NCBI RefSeq assembly: GCF_009730915.1
Contig: NC_052482.1
Span: 19,374,345-19,438,344, forward strand
Length of the DNA: 64,000 bases
From: Dioscorea cayenensis subsp. rotundata
Lineage: Eukaryota > Streptophyta > Magnoliopsida > Dioscoreales > Dioscoreaceae
Reading direction: 5' to 3'
The first letter of the stretch is position 1; every line of letters begins with the position of its first letter. Made by a program: the position numbers and the translations under genes. The notes beneath the pieces are model-generated. The model made no database searches. It was not told the DNA's origin and saw nothing but the letters and a program-made list of their open reading frames with translations. Positions 52,206-63,431 of this stretch are shown here, one piece after another.

Positions 52206-52570
52206 TCCGATAAGACTAGTCGAGATCCGAATCCAATAATCCAACAGAGGGAAATCCGAGAAGAAGAGATTTTGCGGATCTTTAGAATATATCAAGATCC
52301 GATTCAGCAAACATAGTATCCGATTGGTTGAGATCCGAATCCAATAATCCAACGGAGGGGAATTCATATCCAGTAATCTAACGGAGGAAAATCCTAGTAG
52401 GGATTTCGCGGATCTTTAGAGTAAATCATGATCCGAATCAGCAAACATAAATTTCACATAGCATCCGATTATTTGAGATCCGAGTCTAATAATCCGAAAG
52501 GAAATCCGGTAAGGGATTAAGAGGATTTTAGAATGAATCGAGATTCGGTTTGGCAAGCATTACGGATGTG
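52206..52570. repeat. tandem repeats upstream of LTN1
   Basis: Three diverged copies headed by GAGATCCGAATCCAATAATCC, at 52222, 52330 and 52475 (last diverged). Each is followed by a stretch with GCGGATCTTTAGA and GATCCGA..CAGCAAACATA. They begin about 110 bases above the LTN1 start codon, so they occupy its promoter or 5' UTR. Confidence 0.75.
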
Positions 52571-52572
52571 GA

Positions 52573-52740
52573 CTTTTTAAATAAAGTGAATAAACCACAA
52601 ATGCACAAACGGAAGTGGAAACAAAAGACAACAGTACAAAAAGAAAATTAGAAGGAGAGAGGAACTCCTCCTAGAGACAGACACTCCTCAAATCAGCAGC
52701 TAGCCGGAGATATGGATCTTTATGGATATAACTCGTAGCC
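52573..52740 (-). mobile_element. minus-strand LINE/SINE 3' end fragment
   Basis: On the minus strand the segment ends TTTGTGGTTTATTCACTTTA followed by a short A-rich run, matching the terminal motif of the nearby LINE. The upstream limit is unclear; only a short 3' fragment seems present. Confidence 0.45.
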
Positions 52741-52896
52741 ATTGAATTTAAAATTTGCAACAAAAAAATGAAAAATCTAGTGTAATTAAAAATTTTGAAC
52801 CCAATAGTACCCATCTGTGTATACCCTAAGGGTGAGAATGTGTGGCAATTCTCCCATCAGTGTATATCCTGAGGTTTGGTACTTGTCGCCCTACCT

Positions 52897-52898
<2 letters not shown>

Positions 52899-52928
<30 letters not shown>

Positions 52929-52929
52929 T
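52899..52929. repeat. TA dinucleotide microsatellite
   Basis: A run of about 15 TA units between the LTN1 upstream region and the LINE. Confidence 0.85.
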
Positions 52930-53104
52930 GAAATGTGTAATGGATGAATAGAACCTCTTCTCATGCAAATAGTAATAAAATAACGTGTAAAATAGAAATA
53001 AAGTCAATGAAATTGATGTTCAATTAATATGTATAACATTATAACCAATATCAATATGGTTATTCAAAAATATAAGTTATAAATTTTTTTCTGGCTGCGG
53101 AGTT

Positions 53105-55492
53105 ATGCGACTTCTCCCAGGTGGCGCGGGCGGCGGTTCTCACGGCGGAGCTAGAGTTGGTGTCTATGGTGGCGTCCGCGAAGGTGTTCCTGGTGGCGTT
53201 CGTGATGGCGATCCTCTCAGTAATCGTTTCCGGGGTGGATTTCATGGTGGCTCACGAAGATTCTTGGATTCTAGGGTTCGTCCGCCGAGAATCTCATCTC
53301 CACCAACGATCGCCGACAACGCCCTCATCAAGGAAGGTGTTACCTTTGCACAGGTGGTCAGTAGTCCGTCCCAATCTCCACCCTCAGGTAACCAATATCA
53401 CTGGCAGGAGGTGCGTCCCAAACGTCGTCGGTCGGAGATCTCGCCGACCTGCAAACGTTGTCTCCGGCCAGGCCATTCCGCTGAGGAGTGTCGTCATCAG
53501 TTGACGTGCCGGCGCTGTACTGGTGTAGGACACATAGCTTCTAAATGCCTGGCCACTCTCCCACATGTTGCACTGGATAACCATGTGGCTCCTCGACCTC
53601 ACCAAAAACGTCAAAGGAGTAAGAAAGATTTTCCCCGCCCATTACTCTCCGTCCCTCATCGCACCATACCTGGTTCTCTCCCCTCCATCCGCGTCTCCTT
53701 ACCAATCACAGAGGCTATCATTAAATCAAAAGCGGACCTACGCAAGATGGCGGTGGTGAAGGTCCTCACCGGTGCAACCTCTGCCCAGGTTCTTCGTGAG
53801 AAATTACCCTCCCTTCTCAAGCCTATTCACTGTGGATCTGTTTCAGCTTTTGATGACCAGAATTTCATTGTTACCTTGCCCTCGGACAAGGCAGTCTATG
53901 CGGCTTCAAAGCGAGGGGAGATTAAATTCACGTCAAGTTTCGGTGATTGTTCTATAAAACTAGATGCTTGGTCGCCGGAGATGGGTTCTCACGAGTTGGC
54001 AGCGGGTGACTACCTTTGGCTTCGAATTTCAAATCTTCCACTTCATTGTTATAACTGGGACTTCATCGTCTCTGTTTTGAAGCCTTTTGGTGATTTAATT
54101 TATGTTCAAAAACGGGAGGAGGTTGCTCTCCATCACCTCCGAGCCCTCATTCGTTTAACCCATCGGCAACCATTTCCGGTTTGCGTTGTCATTGATGTAG
54201 GTGTTCGGAGTTTTAAAGTGATGATCGAGGACGACGGTCGCGCAAACATTGGTGCACGTTCAAAGCATTCAATAGTTTCATGGCCGAGCGTTCCAACGGT
54301 TATTGCCAACGACTCGGCACCTCAGCATCCTTCTCATTATACTTCCCACAATAACAAAGGTAAGTCTGTTGCTTCTTCTCCGCCCATAGCCGATGAGACT
54401 TCTGGCCGGATTGTTGAGCATGGCTCCAGTCATGGCCGGCGGGACGAAGGGGCACCGTCTCGCGCATCGATCTCTCCGAGATCCATTATTTTCGCCGCTA
54501 ATTCGGCCACCGTTGATAACCTAATCACGGGATCGGAGGAAACTCTCGAGGAGAGGCCCGGTAATGTCGCGATGGGTAACAAGAATCCCCCGTCTCTCAC
54601 GGCCCCATTACAGCCACAACTTATACCTATTCATTTGCCTCGGGATAAGGCTGCTGTTCAGATTTCTTCTTCTGAGCCTATTTTGAAATCATCTCGTGAT
54701 CAATCCATTGGGCCAATCTCGGAGCCATCTCATCAAGATCCACATTCTATCATCATTCATGATGTGCCTCGAGATAAGTGTTCTGATAAGATCTCTACTT
54801 CTTTGGAGCCCATGAACAAGTCAAGCCCATCAGACATGATTCTCCACCAGGCCCATCCTTCACAATCTTCACAATCTTTTCCAGATCAGGCCCATCCCCC
54901 TCAATCTATTCCAGATCAGCACCAATCTTCAAAACTTGTTCCAAATCAGGCCCAATCTTCACCATCTGCTCTGGACCAGGCTCCCACTGCAAATTCAGTT
55001 TCTACCCCTTTGGATTCTTCTCAGCCTCCCTTTTTGGTAATCCCAGAGGGTTATAAATGGGTTTTATACCAGGGTGGGTGGACCCTCATTCCTATCACAC
55101 ATTCAGAATTGTATGACCTTACTTTGGAGGAAGAGCTTTTAAATGATGAGGAAATGGTTGATTGGGGAGACATCGAGGAACAGGCTTTTTTAGAAGGTAA
55201 AAGAGATGAAGACACTTTGCTAAATGATGCTGACACGTTGTATGACCTGACCCTCAAAGAGCAAGGTAGTGATGTGAATCTTGGTGCTCAGATGACTGAA
55301 GACTCTCAGAACATTCATTCCTTTAAGAACGTGACTACACCTTCAAAATGTAGTAGCAGGCCTAAAAAGCCATCCACTCGTTGGAATGAAGAATCTGGTT
55401 TCATTGCCCCTCCACCCAAATCATCTAAAAAAACGGGATGGCTTCTAATGCTTCGCAAGAAGGTACGCCTTCTACTTATGCCTCTGTTTTAA
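53105..55492 (+). CDS. LINE ORF1 protein with two CCHC zinc knuckles
   Basis: Nucleic-acid-binding ORF1 of a plant L1-type LINE, 795 codons, uninterrupted. The N-terminus is Gly/Arg-rich (about 6-50). Two zinc knuckles follow: C116-x2-C-x4-H-x4-C129 and C135-x2-C-x4-H-x4-C148. Then comes a conserved domain around residues 190-400, and a long Ser/Pro/Gln-rich, low-complexity tail that includes DQ(A/H) repeats (about 575-630). Codon use is GC-rich compared with its surroundings. The last ~20 codons may be out of frame: at the A7 run 55427-55433 a one-base change joins it to a 76-codon frame ending at 55668. Confidence 0.8.
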   Translation: MRLLPGGAGGGSHGGARVGVYGGVREGVPGGVRDGDPLSNRFRGGFHGGSRRFLDSRVRPPRISSPPTIADNALIKEGVTFAQVVSSPSQSPPSGNQYHWQEVRPKRRRSEISPTCKRCLRPGHSAEECRHQLTCRRCTGVGHIASKCLATLPHVALDNHVAPRPHQKRQRSKKDFPRPLLSVPHRTIPGSLPSIRVSLPITEAIIKSKADLRKMAVVKVLTGATSAQVLREKLPSLLKPIHCGSVSAFDDQNFIVTLPSDKAVYAASKRGEIKFTSSFGDCSIKLDAWSPEMGSHELAAGDYLWLRISNLPLHCYNWDFIVSVLKPFGDLIYVQKREEVALHHLRALIRLTHRQPFPVCVVIDVGVRSFKVMIEDDGRANIGARSKHSIVSWPSVPTVIANDSAPQHPSHYTSHNNKGKSVASSPPIADETSGRIVEHGSSHGRRDEGAPSRASISPRSIIFAANSATVDNLITGSEETLEERPGNVAMGNKNPPSLTAPLQPQLIPIHLPRDKAAVQISSSEPILKSSRDQSIGPISEPSHQDPHSIIIHDVPRDKCSDKISTSLEPMNKSSPSDMILHQAHPSQSSQSFPDQAHPPQSIPDQHQSSKLVPNQAQSSPSALDQAPTANSVSTPLDSSQPPFLVIPEGYKWVLYQGGWTLIPITHSELYDLTLEEELLNDEEMVDWGDIEEQAFLEGKRDEDTLLNDADTLYDLTLKEQGSDVNLGAQMTEDSQNIHSFKNVTTPSKCSSRPKKPSTRWNEESGFIAPPPKSSKKTGWLLMLRKKVRLLLMPLF

Positions 55493-55668
55493 ATTCCTGG
55501 ACTGATGCTCAAATTCTTAATTATAGCAAAGCATGTGGTATTGATTTCTTAGGTTCACCTACTCATAAATTGAAATGCTTAGCTACTATTCGTGGCCTGG
55601 AATCATCCAGGGCAAAGGCGGAGACCTCTATGAGGTCCGCAACCACGACCCTCCATGATAATTTATGA
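55438..55668 (+). CDS. small LINE frame between ORF1 and ORF2
   Basis: A 76-codon frame that overlaps the end of ORF1 by 55 bases in another frame. It ends at TGA overlapping the ATG of the endonuclease frame as ATGA (55665-55668). It is either the true C-terminus of ORF1 displaced by an indel in the A7 run at 55427-55433, or a separate short frame. The 4-base overlap is typical of termination-reinitiation; function is not known. Confidence 0.45.
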   Translation: MASNASQEGTPSTYASVLNSWTDAQILNYSKACGIDFLGSPTHKLKCLATIRGLESSRAKAETSMRSATTTLHDNL

Positions 55669-58600
55669 TTATTTTAACCTGGAATGTTAGGGGACTGGGT
55701 CACCCAGCCAAACGTCATTTAGTTAAAGATTTCATTTCTTCTTGCAAAGTAGATTTAGTTTGCCTTCAAGAATCGAAACTGCAAGAAATTCATTCTTCAG
55801 TTTGGCGATCAATTGGTGGAAGGCGTTTTGATTCTTTTAACTTTCTACCAGCAATCGGTACAGTTGGAGGTATCATAATTGCTTGGGATAGTACTCTTCT
55901 CACTGGCACCTTAGTTCATAAAGGCACCTTTTCTCTCTCGATTTCTTTTCTTAACAAAATTGATCATTCAAGTTTTCTTTGTACTTTTGTTTACGGACCT
56001 AATGCTCGCTCTCAGAAAGCTGAGTTCTGGAGCGAGCTCTGTAACATTCGCCTTCTTAGTACACTTCCCTGGGTATTAGGTGGTGATTTTAATGCTACTT
56101 TCTCTATCCAAGATAAAAATAAAGGTTTGCCTAATCTTGAAGATATAGCTTGCTCCACAAATTTTATTCAGGATTTGGATCTTTTTGAACCCCCCCCTTA
56201 GTGGTCGAGGTTACACTTGGACTAATGGTCAGACTGATCCACTTTGGGTACGTCTAGATCGTTTCCTTCTCTCACATGATTGGCTTACAATTTTCCCTAA
56301 GGTTTCTCAATTTACAAAGCCTCGCTTTGGCTCAGATCATACACCTATACTTCTAGAGCTAGGAGATTATATTCCACGACCACGCATTTTCCGTTTTGAA
56401 CATGCTTGGTATCTATATGATGATCTTTCTCAAAATATTCATACTTGGCGGACAGATTATTCGCCTAGAGGTTGTGGGGCTTTTGTGCTTGCTAAGAAAT
56501 TAATATTTTTGAAACATAAACTTAGGGAATGGGCTCCCAGGTCTATACCTAGCAATTCCATTAAAAAACAAGTCATTCTTTCAGAACTGGATTCCCTGGA
56601 TCATATTTCTGATCAACGACCTTTCACTACTGTTGAGTCTCTACGGGAATCATCACTTCAAATGGAGCTTACTACTATTCTTCACTAGGAGGAACTTTAT
56701 TGGCGACAACGTTCCCGTCTTAATTGGTTAAAATCTGGTGATTCAAATACCAGATTTTTTTCATATGATAGCCAATAGTCGTCGTAATCGCAATTTCATC
56801 CCCCGTATTCTTTCTAACGGGGTATGGCATGATGGCAATTGTAACATTCATCGTTTATTTGAAGGTCACTTCCATTCTTTATTAGGTAGTCAGAGACCAA
56901 ATAGATTTCTGATAGATTGGAATGCTCTCTTCAGACATAAGGCCTCTATCTATTTATCTTCTTTAGAACTACCTTTTTCTTTAGATGAAGTCAAATTAGC
57001 TACTTTCGCCTTGGGAGCTGACAAAGCGCCAGGCCCTGATGGTTTTCCCATTTCTTTCTTTCAAAAATATTGGCACATTATTCATCCCGATCTCTTTAAG
57101 CTTTGTACCGATTTTTTTTAGGGGAATGCCAATTTGGAACGCATCAATTGGGCTTCTATTGCTCTAATTCCTAAAACCCAAACTCCTCATATTGTTTCTG
57201 ATTTTAGACCTATTAGTCTTCTTAACTCCACTGTGAAGATACTTTCCAAAATCTTAGCTAATAGGTTAAGTCAGGTTTTAGATGAGTGAGTTGATGATTC
57301 GCAATCGGGTTTTATCAAAGGACGTTGTATTGTAGACAACATTGTCATCTGCCGAGGAACTCATTTTCGCTCTAGAAACTGAAACTTTCGGGTTTTGCTT
57401 TTTAGGTTGATTTTGCAAAAGCTGACTCTATTGATCGGGATTTTTCTTTTCGATGTACTCAAGTCAAGGGGTTTGGACAAGTGGATCTTCGGATTCAACA
57501 ACTCCTTTTTCTTCTAAAGGCCGTTTCATCATTAATGGCTCTCAACAAGGTTATGATACGGTGGAAAAGGGGTTCCCGATGCTGGAGATCCCTTATCTCC
57601 CATGTTATTTGTTTTATCGGCTGATACGCTTAGTGCGATGTTTTCCCATGCTATTGCATCTGGTGCGCTCTATGGGGTACCCTTGGGGTCTTATGGTAGA
57701 ATTTGTCATCTTCAATATGCTGATGACTTAATCATTTTTCCCTACTGGGGGTCAAGACCTTGCTATGATAAAAATTAATTCTTTATCTTTATGAGGGTAT
57801 CTCGGCTTATCTATTAACTTTAGGAAGAGTTGTCTATACTGTACGCGCTATGGATTATTGCCTGATCCCATTTTTCCTACTATTTTAAACTCAGAAAAGT
57901 GATTCTCTCCCAATAACTTATTTGGGTGTTCCTCTTTCCAGCCGTAGACCCCGTGAATAAGATTGGGATAAGTTGATACTTTCAACAAATTAAAACTTTT
58001 CTTCTTGGAAAGCTACCCACCGCCCTCTAGGTGGTAGGCTTACTTTTGCTCAATCTCGTCTTATCTTCAATTCCATCATATGGATGTCCATCTTTCGACT
58101 TCACTTGGGTTCTTCAGCTATTGATAAAATTGTAGAGACTTTCTTTGGAAAGGGCAGATTTAGGACCCTGAAAGGTACTCGATTGGTTGCACTGAAACGA
58201 TATGTAAACCTAAGAATATGGGTGGATGGGGAATTCTTGACCTTGCCACTTTCAACACTCGCACTTCTTGCCAAATGGTGGTGGAAATTAAATCTCGCAT
58301 TTAAAGGGTGTTGGTTATATATTATTAAGTTCAATTATCATATAATGGATACTTCCCTAGTTACGTATCACCAACCTCCAAAAAAAGTTTCTTTTTTCTG
58401 GGCTGGTTTACTTCCAATATTACCGGCATTTCGAATTCCTCTAAAACCCATAATTCTAAACGGTGAGCGGACTTTGTTTTGGCATGATAATTGGCTTCAT
58501 GGACAGACTCCGAAGTCTTTATGGCCTGATTTGTTTTCTGATTGTAATTTCCAAGATATTTCAGTTCAACAATTTGCTTGTGGACTGCCTTACTTGAGAA

Positions 58601-59130
58601 CTTTATTTAGAGAAGCCAATGTAGAGGATTTTCTTTTCTTAAAATCTTTCATTCCCTGTCTTCTTAATGATTTAGGATCGTAGAGAATGGAGTTTGGATC
58701 CCTAGCAAGCTCTTCTCCGTCTCGCCATTCTATTATTTCCTTATTGATGGTGGCCTTCGTTGTCCCTTAGGATTACAATTTTTGGAAAATTAGTGTCCGA
58801 CAAAAAAATTTCATTATTTTGTTGGTTGGCTTGGGATAACAAAATTTTAACCACTCGATGAATCTTTTTTCTCGTGGTTGTAATTTTGTTTCTACTCCTA
58901 CTTGTGTTCTTTGCCATGGTGATGTGGAAACTATTGATCACTTATTTATTCATTGTGCTTATGCTCAACGCCTTTTGGTTCTTCTTTTTAATAGTACTCT
59001 TCATAATGATTCAATCCCCTGTTGCTCATGGTGTTTGACTAACTGGTTAGCATCTTTTGCCAAGGCTCACGACGCTTGGAGCCTTCTCATTTGTGCTTTG
59101 TTTTTGGAATATTTGGCTAGAGTGAAATAG
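55665..59130 (+). pseudogene. LINE ORF2: endonuclease, reverse transcriptase, zf-RVT
   Basis: The ORF2 polyprotein is broken into pieces. 55665-56201 is an APE-like endonuclease start with TWNVRGLG, LQESK and GGDFNA. The frame breaks at a C8 run (56190-56197) and continues at 56185-56688 with GRGYTWTNG and GSDHTPI. A TAG at 56686-56688 and a shift near 56755 follow. 56738-57121 carries ADKAPGPDGFP of the RT palm. The region 57121-58080 has several stops but keeps DFRPISLLN and the catalytic QYADD (57713-57727). 58084-58683 is a late ORF2 part and 58858-59130 has the zf-RVT C-x2-C...H-x4-C. Enzyme activity from this copy is unlikely. Confidence 0.85.
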
Positions 59131-59549
59131 GCGAATTTTCAAACAACAAATGTTACATCCTCTAGTACTTGCACGTAAAATCATTCATATTTTTTTCTCT
59201 TTTTGATTTACGCAGCTAAGGATCCTCAACAATTTTCAGCGAGCTTATTACCGAGCATCGGCGCTCCCTACACTTTCTCAGATTCCACTTGCGCTACCGA
59301 AAGTGGGCAGAGATCTCGGTAGCCTTTTACACCATGTGAGACCCGACACCTTTTCTTTGAAGTAATGGAAGCGGATTGTTGATATTTTCAGATATCATCT
59401 CCTTGTTGTCCATTTTGTTTTCTCTTTTTCTATTGGGAGTTCCTTGCTCTTGATTTTCGTTTTTACTTGTTTGTCTTTTTTCATTTGTGTTGTTGTTCTC
59501 TTTTTGTTTTTTTCTTTTTCTAATAAAATTTTGTGGTTTATCCACTTTT

Positions 59550-59582
59550 ATCAAAAAAATAAAAAAATAAAAAAATAAAAAT
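59550..59582 (+). repeat. A-rich tail of the LINE
   Basis: About four AAAAAAAT units directly after TTTATCCACTTTTATC. Such a tail marks the 3' end of a LINE made by target-primed reverse transcription. Confidence 0.8.
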
Positions 59583-61300
59583 GGTTGAGCGTCCTAATGT
59601 CGGGTAGGTGTTTAGTTTTTAATTATTCTTTTAATACAAAATAAATAATTTATTAATTTATTAAAAAAACTAAATTATTACTAATTTCTTGAACTATCTA
59701 GGTTTTATTGCATCGTGTTCATTAATAATTTTTGGGTATAACTTAACATCGAACCCTAAAGCTCACATAAAATAAGTGTATAAATGTTTGTTAAATTTAC
59801 AGTTGCACTTCACACAATTATACAAAAATCCATTGTAAGAGTAAAAAATACATAAATACAAAATCTACTCAAAAGTGAATAATACTAAAGTAAACAAGTA
59901 AAATGCATATGATACGCCAACACTAGGCTCTGATATATTATACATTAGCACGCTCTAGCTCTTCATCTTAAATTAAGGAAATATATATATATATATTAGT
60001 TCTCATTATCTCTGATTCAAATTGTATTCAATTGAACTTAAAAACACAAAAATAATAATTGCAAAATTTCAAATCAAAATCAGAGGAAACCAGGCTAATA
60101 ATTTCTAACGACTTCTAAATCAACCATACAAGTTCTCCTGTGAAAACCCAATATCTAGCACCATGTAATTGTTGACTGAAACCGCATCTTGATTAAATAT
60201 GAATATAATAATACGATATTGTAGCTTGAAATTCGGTCTTCTTAGTAATCATAATTAAAAATCAGACGGCGAAGATTTGATCAATGAGAACAAATTGCCA
60301 TGGTTTTTGATTTTTCATTATTCAAATTTTAAACAAATAAATAACCATTAATGGACTGTTGCTTCATCTTCCAAGTCACTCTGGTTCATCACAAGAATGA
60401 GGACCAACCAAAAGAGAGCACAACTATGTTATGCACCAAAACAGAGCACAGAGTTGCAAGTGGGTTTAGATCATTCTCACATGAGTAGTTGGTACACATG
60501 AACATTGAACAACAAACTTAGTGGTCACTTTTATATATCTTTCTTTTTTTAGATATTGGATTCTTTGGCACCACCATTACATCTTAAATAGTTCATCACT
60601 TTGCCTCTCTTTATTCATGAATCATCATTACTTGCACTACTCTTTGTTGTGGATTCACTCGCCACCAACTCCATTACTAATCCCCTTCCATTATAAAAAC
60701 AACCATCATCTTATAAATGAAGTTTAACTTGGAAATCAATGACAAACACTTAAGCCTTTCTCCATCTTCCACTACTAATCACCTCCATAATCCTTCTCAT
60801 GAAATCTAATTGCAATGATGAGTATCTTCAACCCCCTCAAAAAAAACAATGGTGGTCTACTCATTTTCAAAGAAGAGGTTTGCTCATTGGTTGTCCTTTA
60901 TATCTGTGTGCTTTACCTATAGTGAGATCAAATATATATGTTTTGCTACTGTCAAGTTTTAATTAACTACAATTCATACAAAAAAAAAAAATACATATGA
61001 ATATACCATCATTCATTTAATGGAGAATACACCAATCCAAGTTAGACTTGTATTCCAGGGCTGTATGATAGCACCAATTGAAACGCAACTATTTTTTTGA
61101 CTAACTTAACAAGACTTTCCATGCTCAAAACAGAAAGTCCTAGACTCTCAATAAAAGAAATATAAAAAGATGTACTTCTCTTCAGTAAAAAGGTAGCCAA
61201 AGTCATGGTCCCTACCACTCTTGTTAGGTCGATCAGTGCTTTTCCAAGCCACCACCTTTCATGGCTATCTTCTTCTTCCATCCCTTAGAGCAAGAGAATT
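59583..61300. other. AT-rich intergenic DNA, no gene seen
   Basis: No coding or RNA signal. Minus frame 61042-61281 (79 codons) has no recognisable domain and lies next to a plus-oriented TATA motif, so it is not called. Confidence 0.5.
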
Positions 61301-61385
61301 ATAAATAGGGATAAAGGAATGAAAGCCTCTTCAATTCATCTCTAGATACTTAATTTATATAGAGCTTCAAGATGGTTTGTTCTAG

Positions 61386-61631
61386 ATGGAGAAGCAGGGC
61401 ACGTGCATTGCATTATTAGCTATCTCATTGTTAGTTCTTCATGCATGCATGTGTCCATCTTCTCCATCGTGCACACTCCATCTATTGTTTCACAGAATCA
61501 CAAGCATGATGAGTTCTTTTGATTCATTTCCAAAGGTTTTTATTAATTGTTTATTATTATATTTCATGTTAGTTTGTTATATTGGTTTTATGAGTTTCAT
61601 GCCTATTGTTATGAAGAATGTTAATCTTTAG
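61386..61631 (+). CDS. possible small secreted peptide
   Basis: An 81-codon frame whose N-terminus has a basic start (MEK) and a hydrophobic run of Leu/Ala/Ile (about residues 8-19) ending at Ala-Cys, like a signal peptide. A second hydrophobic segment (about 55-75) then argues against a simple secreted peptide. TATAAATA at about 61302-61309 lies 80 bases upstream. However, an ATG at 61373 opens a short overlapping upstream frame. I do not recognise a family. Weak call. Confidence 0.25.
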   Translation: MEKQGTCIALLAISLLVLHACMCPSSPSCTLHLLFHRITSMMSSFDSFPKVFINCLLLYFMLVCYIGFMSFMPIVMKNVNL

Positions 61632-61883
61632 CATTGTTTTCATTTAAATTGGTATATATCATACTGTCTTCGTATTCCTGCATAAGTTCAGTGACTTGTC
61701 TGCGTCTCTGAAGTTGAGTTTTTGGTTTTTGAGAACTTGAAATGGTGTTGAAGTTAATATAATTCAAAAGAAGAGCTGCTATTTAGAGCTACCAGGGATT
61801 ATTAGACACAATCAGGGGAGAGAGAGTGTTATCTATTTTTTACTTTTGTTTTAAAATTATGAGGTTAAAGAAAGCACTTTATG

Positions 61884-61991
61884 GACTCCGAATAGGCTAT
61901 TAAGTTAGGATTAGACACAAATTATGCGTGCGTGTGGTTTAGCATAATTTGCAAAAGTGAAGTGACTCCGAATAGGCTATTAAGTTAGGAT
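61884..61991. repeat. short direct repeat, about 27 bp, period 80
   Basis: GACTCCGAATAGGCTATTAAGTTAGGAT occurs twice, at about 61884 and 61963. The copies are identical over about 27 bases, so the event is recent. The spacer holds a short inverted pair, AAATTATGC and GCATAATTT. Confidence 0.7.
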
Positions 61992-62721
61992 AATTTCTTA
62001 AAGCGACCTAGGGAAAAATAAATAATATTTTGAAAATCACATATTCCTTTTCCTAGATAACCCATCTTAAAAATGTATATTGTATTCTTAAAATTATTAG
62101 CCTTTTTTAAAAAAATAAAATGGCATTTTTTTTTGGATTTTTAAAGGACATAGGGTGTTTTTTGTAAAATTGCCACTGACTTATATGGATTATACAAAAT
62201 TTTTGAATGAAAAAATTAGGGTTTTCTCCAAATATCATGCAAGGTTTTGTTTATTTATTTATTTTGAAAAGTGATAGGTCATGATCTTATTAGAATTAAA
62301 GACAAGTATCGAAAAGACAAAATAACATTCCCCAGATTCTGGAAGTTGAGACAATTAAACATCCAAGAAACCGGAGGAGATCAATAAGGAGAAAAAGGAA
62401 GACATAACAAATAGACGATGTAGCATGACTTAAGACGCAGAGAGGGTCTCCTTCTTGGTAGAAGTACAAATTTAGGTCTACATGCTAGAAATCGAATCTA
62501 GGATGTGCTTGTTAGTGCACTCGTCTCACATGACAAGTCCTAGGAACAAGATGTTTCTCTCGACAGCCGTGGCCGAATGTTCCAACTTCTGCCTCTTAGC
62601 TACAAGAATTGCAGACATCCAAAAGAGAAATATGTTACTAATTTTCATGATAACTAATGCAGGAAATAAAGTTTTAAAATAAAAATGATTTCATTTCCCG
62701 CAAGCTATGTATGTCACATAT
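61992..62721. other. intergenic DNA, no gene supported
   Basis: No coding signal. The stretch near 62480-62560 has a B-box-like word on the minus strand (GATTCGATTTC) and may be a decayed SINE, but no bounds were found. Confidence 0.4.
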
Positions 62722-63431
62722 GGTGACGTTTGATTAAATATAGTTGAAAATGTAGTGGATTTCATATTACAATATTTGTGAAAATCATGTAATTGAGAAT
62801 GCAGTGAGTGTCAAATCTAGTGTTTAGTTAGATACGTTTGGAATGTTTTATTATACAATTTTGTGTTTGGTTGAAAAAATTCGTAAATTTGGATTTGATA
62901 TATAGTCACATGTTTTATTAATTTTTAAACACACTATTATATTCTATAGTTATAAAATAAATAATATATTTAGTTACCTTAATATATTATTATGTTTTTG
63001 TGCATTTAATTTATTTATATATTTAATATTCATATTAAATATAAAATATGCTTTCAATTATTCTTCAATACCAACAAAATTTAAAATAAACATTTTGAAA
63101 TTTAGTTATAAAATAAAACATTTGTATTGATTTTTAAATTAAGATATATAATTAATTTAAATATTTTTATAAATAGTAAAATAAATTTTAAAAATATCAA
63201 AATGATATAAAAATAAATTTCACATACCTCGTGTGACATTCACATGCCTTGTGATAAGCATTTCAAATCCCGGATTTTGGAATACACTCAAACTGGTCGT
63301 ATTCTAAAATCCACTCAAAAGTAGGTCAATTGCATTGACTTTTTAAATCCGGTCAACAAAACAGAAAATTTTGAGAGAATCTTGTAACTCTAAATGCATA
63401 GAGTTTTAAATCCCCTTAAACAAACAACACC
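62722..63431. mobile_element. possible MITE with GGTG-TTTG termini
   Basis: The left end GGTGACGTTTGATTAAA and the right end in reverse complement GGTGTTGTTTGTTTAAGG pair imperfectly. The interior is AT-rich with no frame. The terminal style resembles PIF/Harbinger-type MITEs, but I could not see a three-base target duplication, so this stays tentative. Confidence 0.35.

Larger units (their letters stand above)
53090..59582 (+). mobile_element. L1-type LINE, near full length, decayed
   Basis: A non-LTR retrotransposon containing ORF1 with zinc knuckles, then ORF2 regions for endonuclease, reverse transcriptase and a C-terminal zf-RVT, a 3' UTR and an A-rich tail of AAAAAAAT units (59550-59582). 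ORF1 is open while ORF2 has several stops and shifts, so it is not autonomous now. It lies in plus orientation, opposite to LTN1. The 5' boundary (about 53090) is estimated from the change in composition. No convincing target duplication was found. Confidence 0.85.

Noticed and set aside
53040..59600. Target-site duplication for the LINE
   Set aside because: The only candidate was a weak ATGGTT match between about 53055 and 59580; too short to support.
61042..61281. 79-codon minus frame
   Set aside because: No family match that I know, and the only TATA motif is too close to its ATG to serve it.
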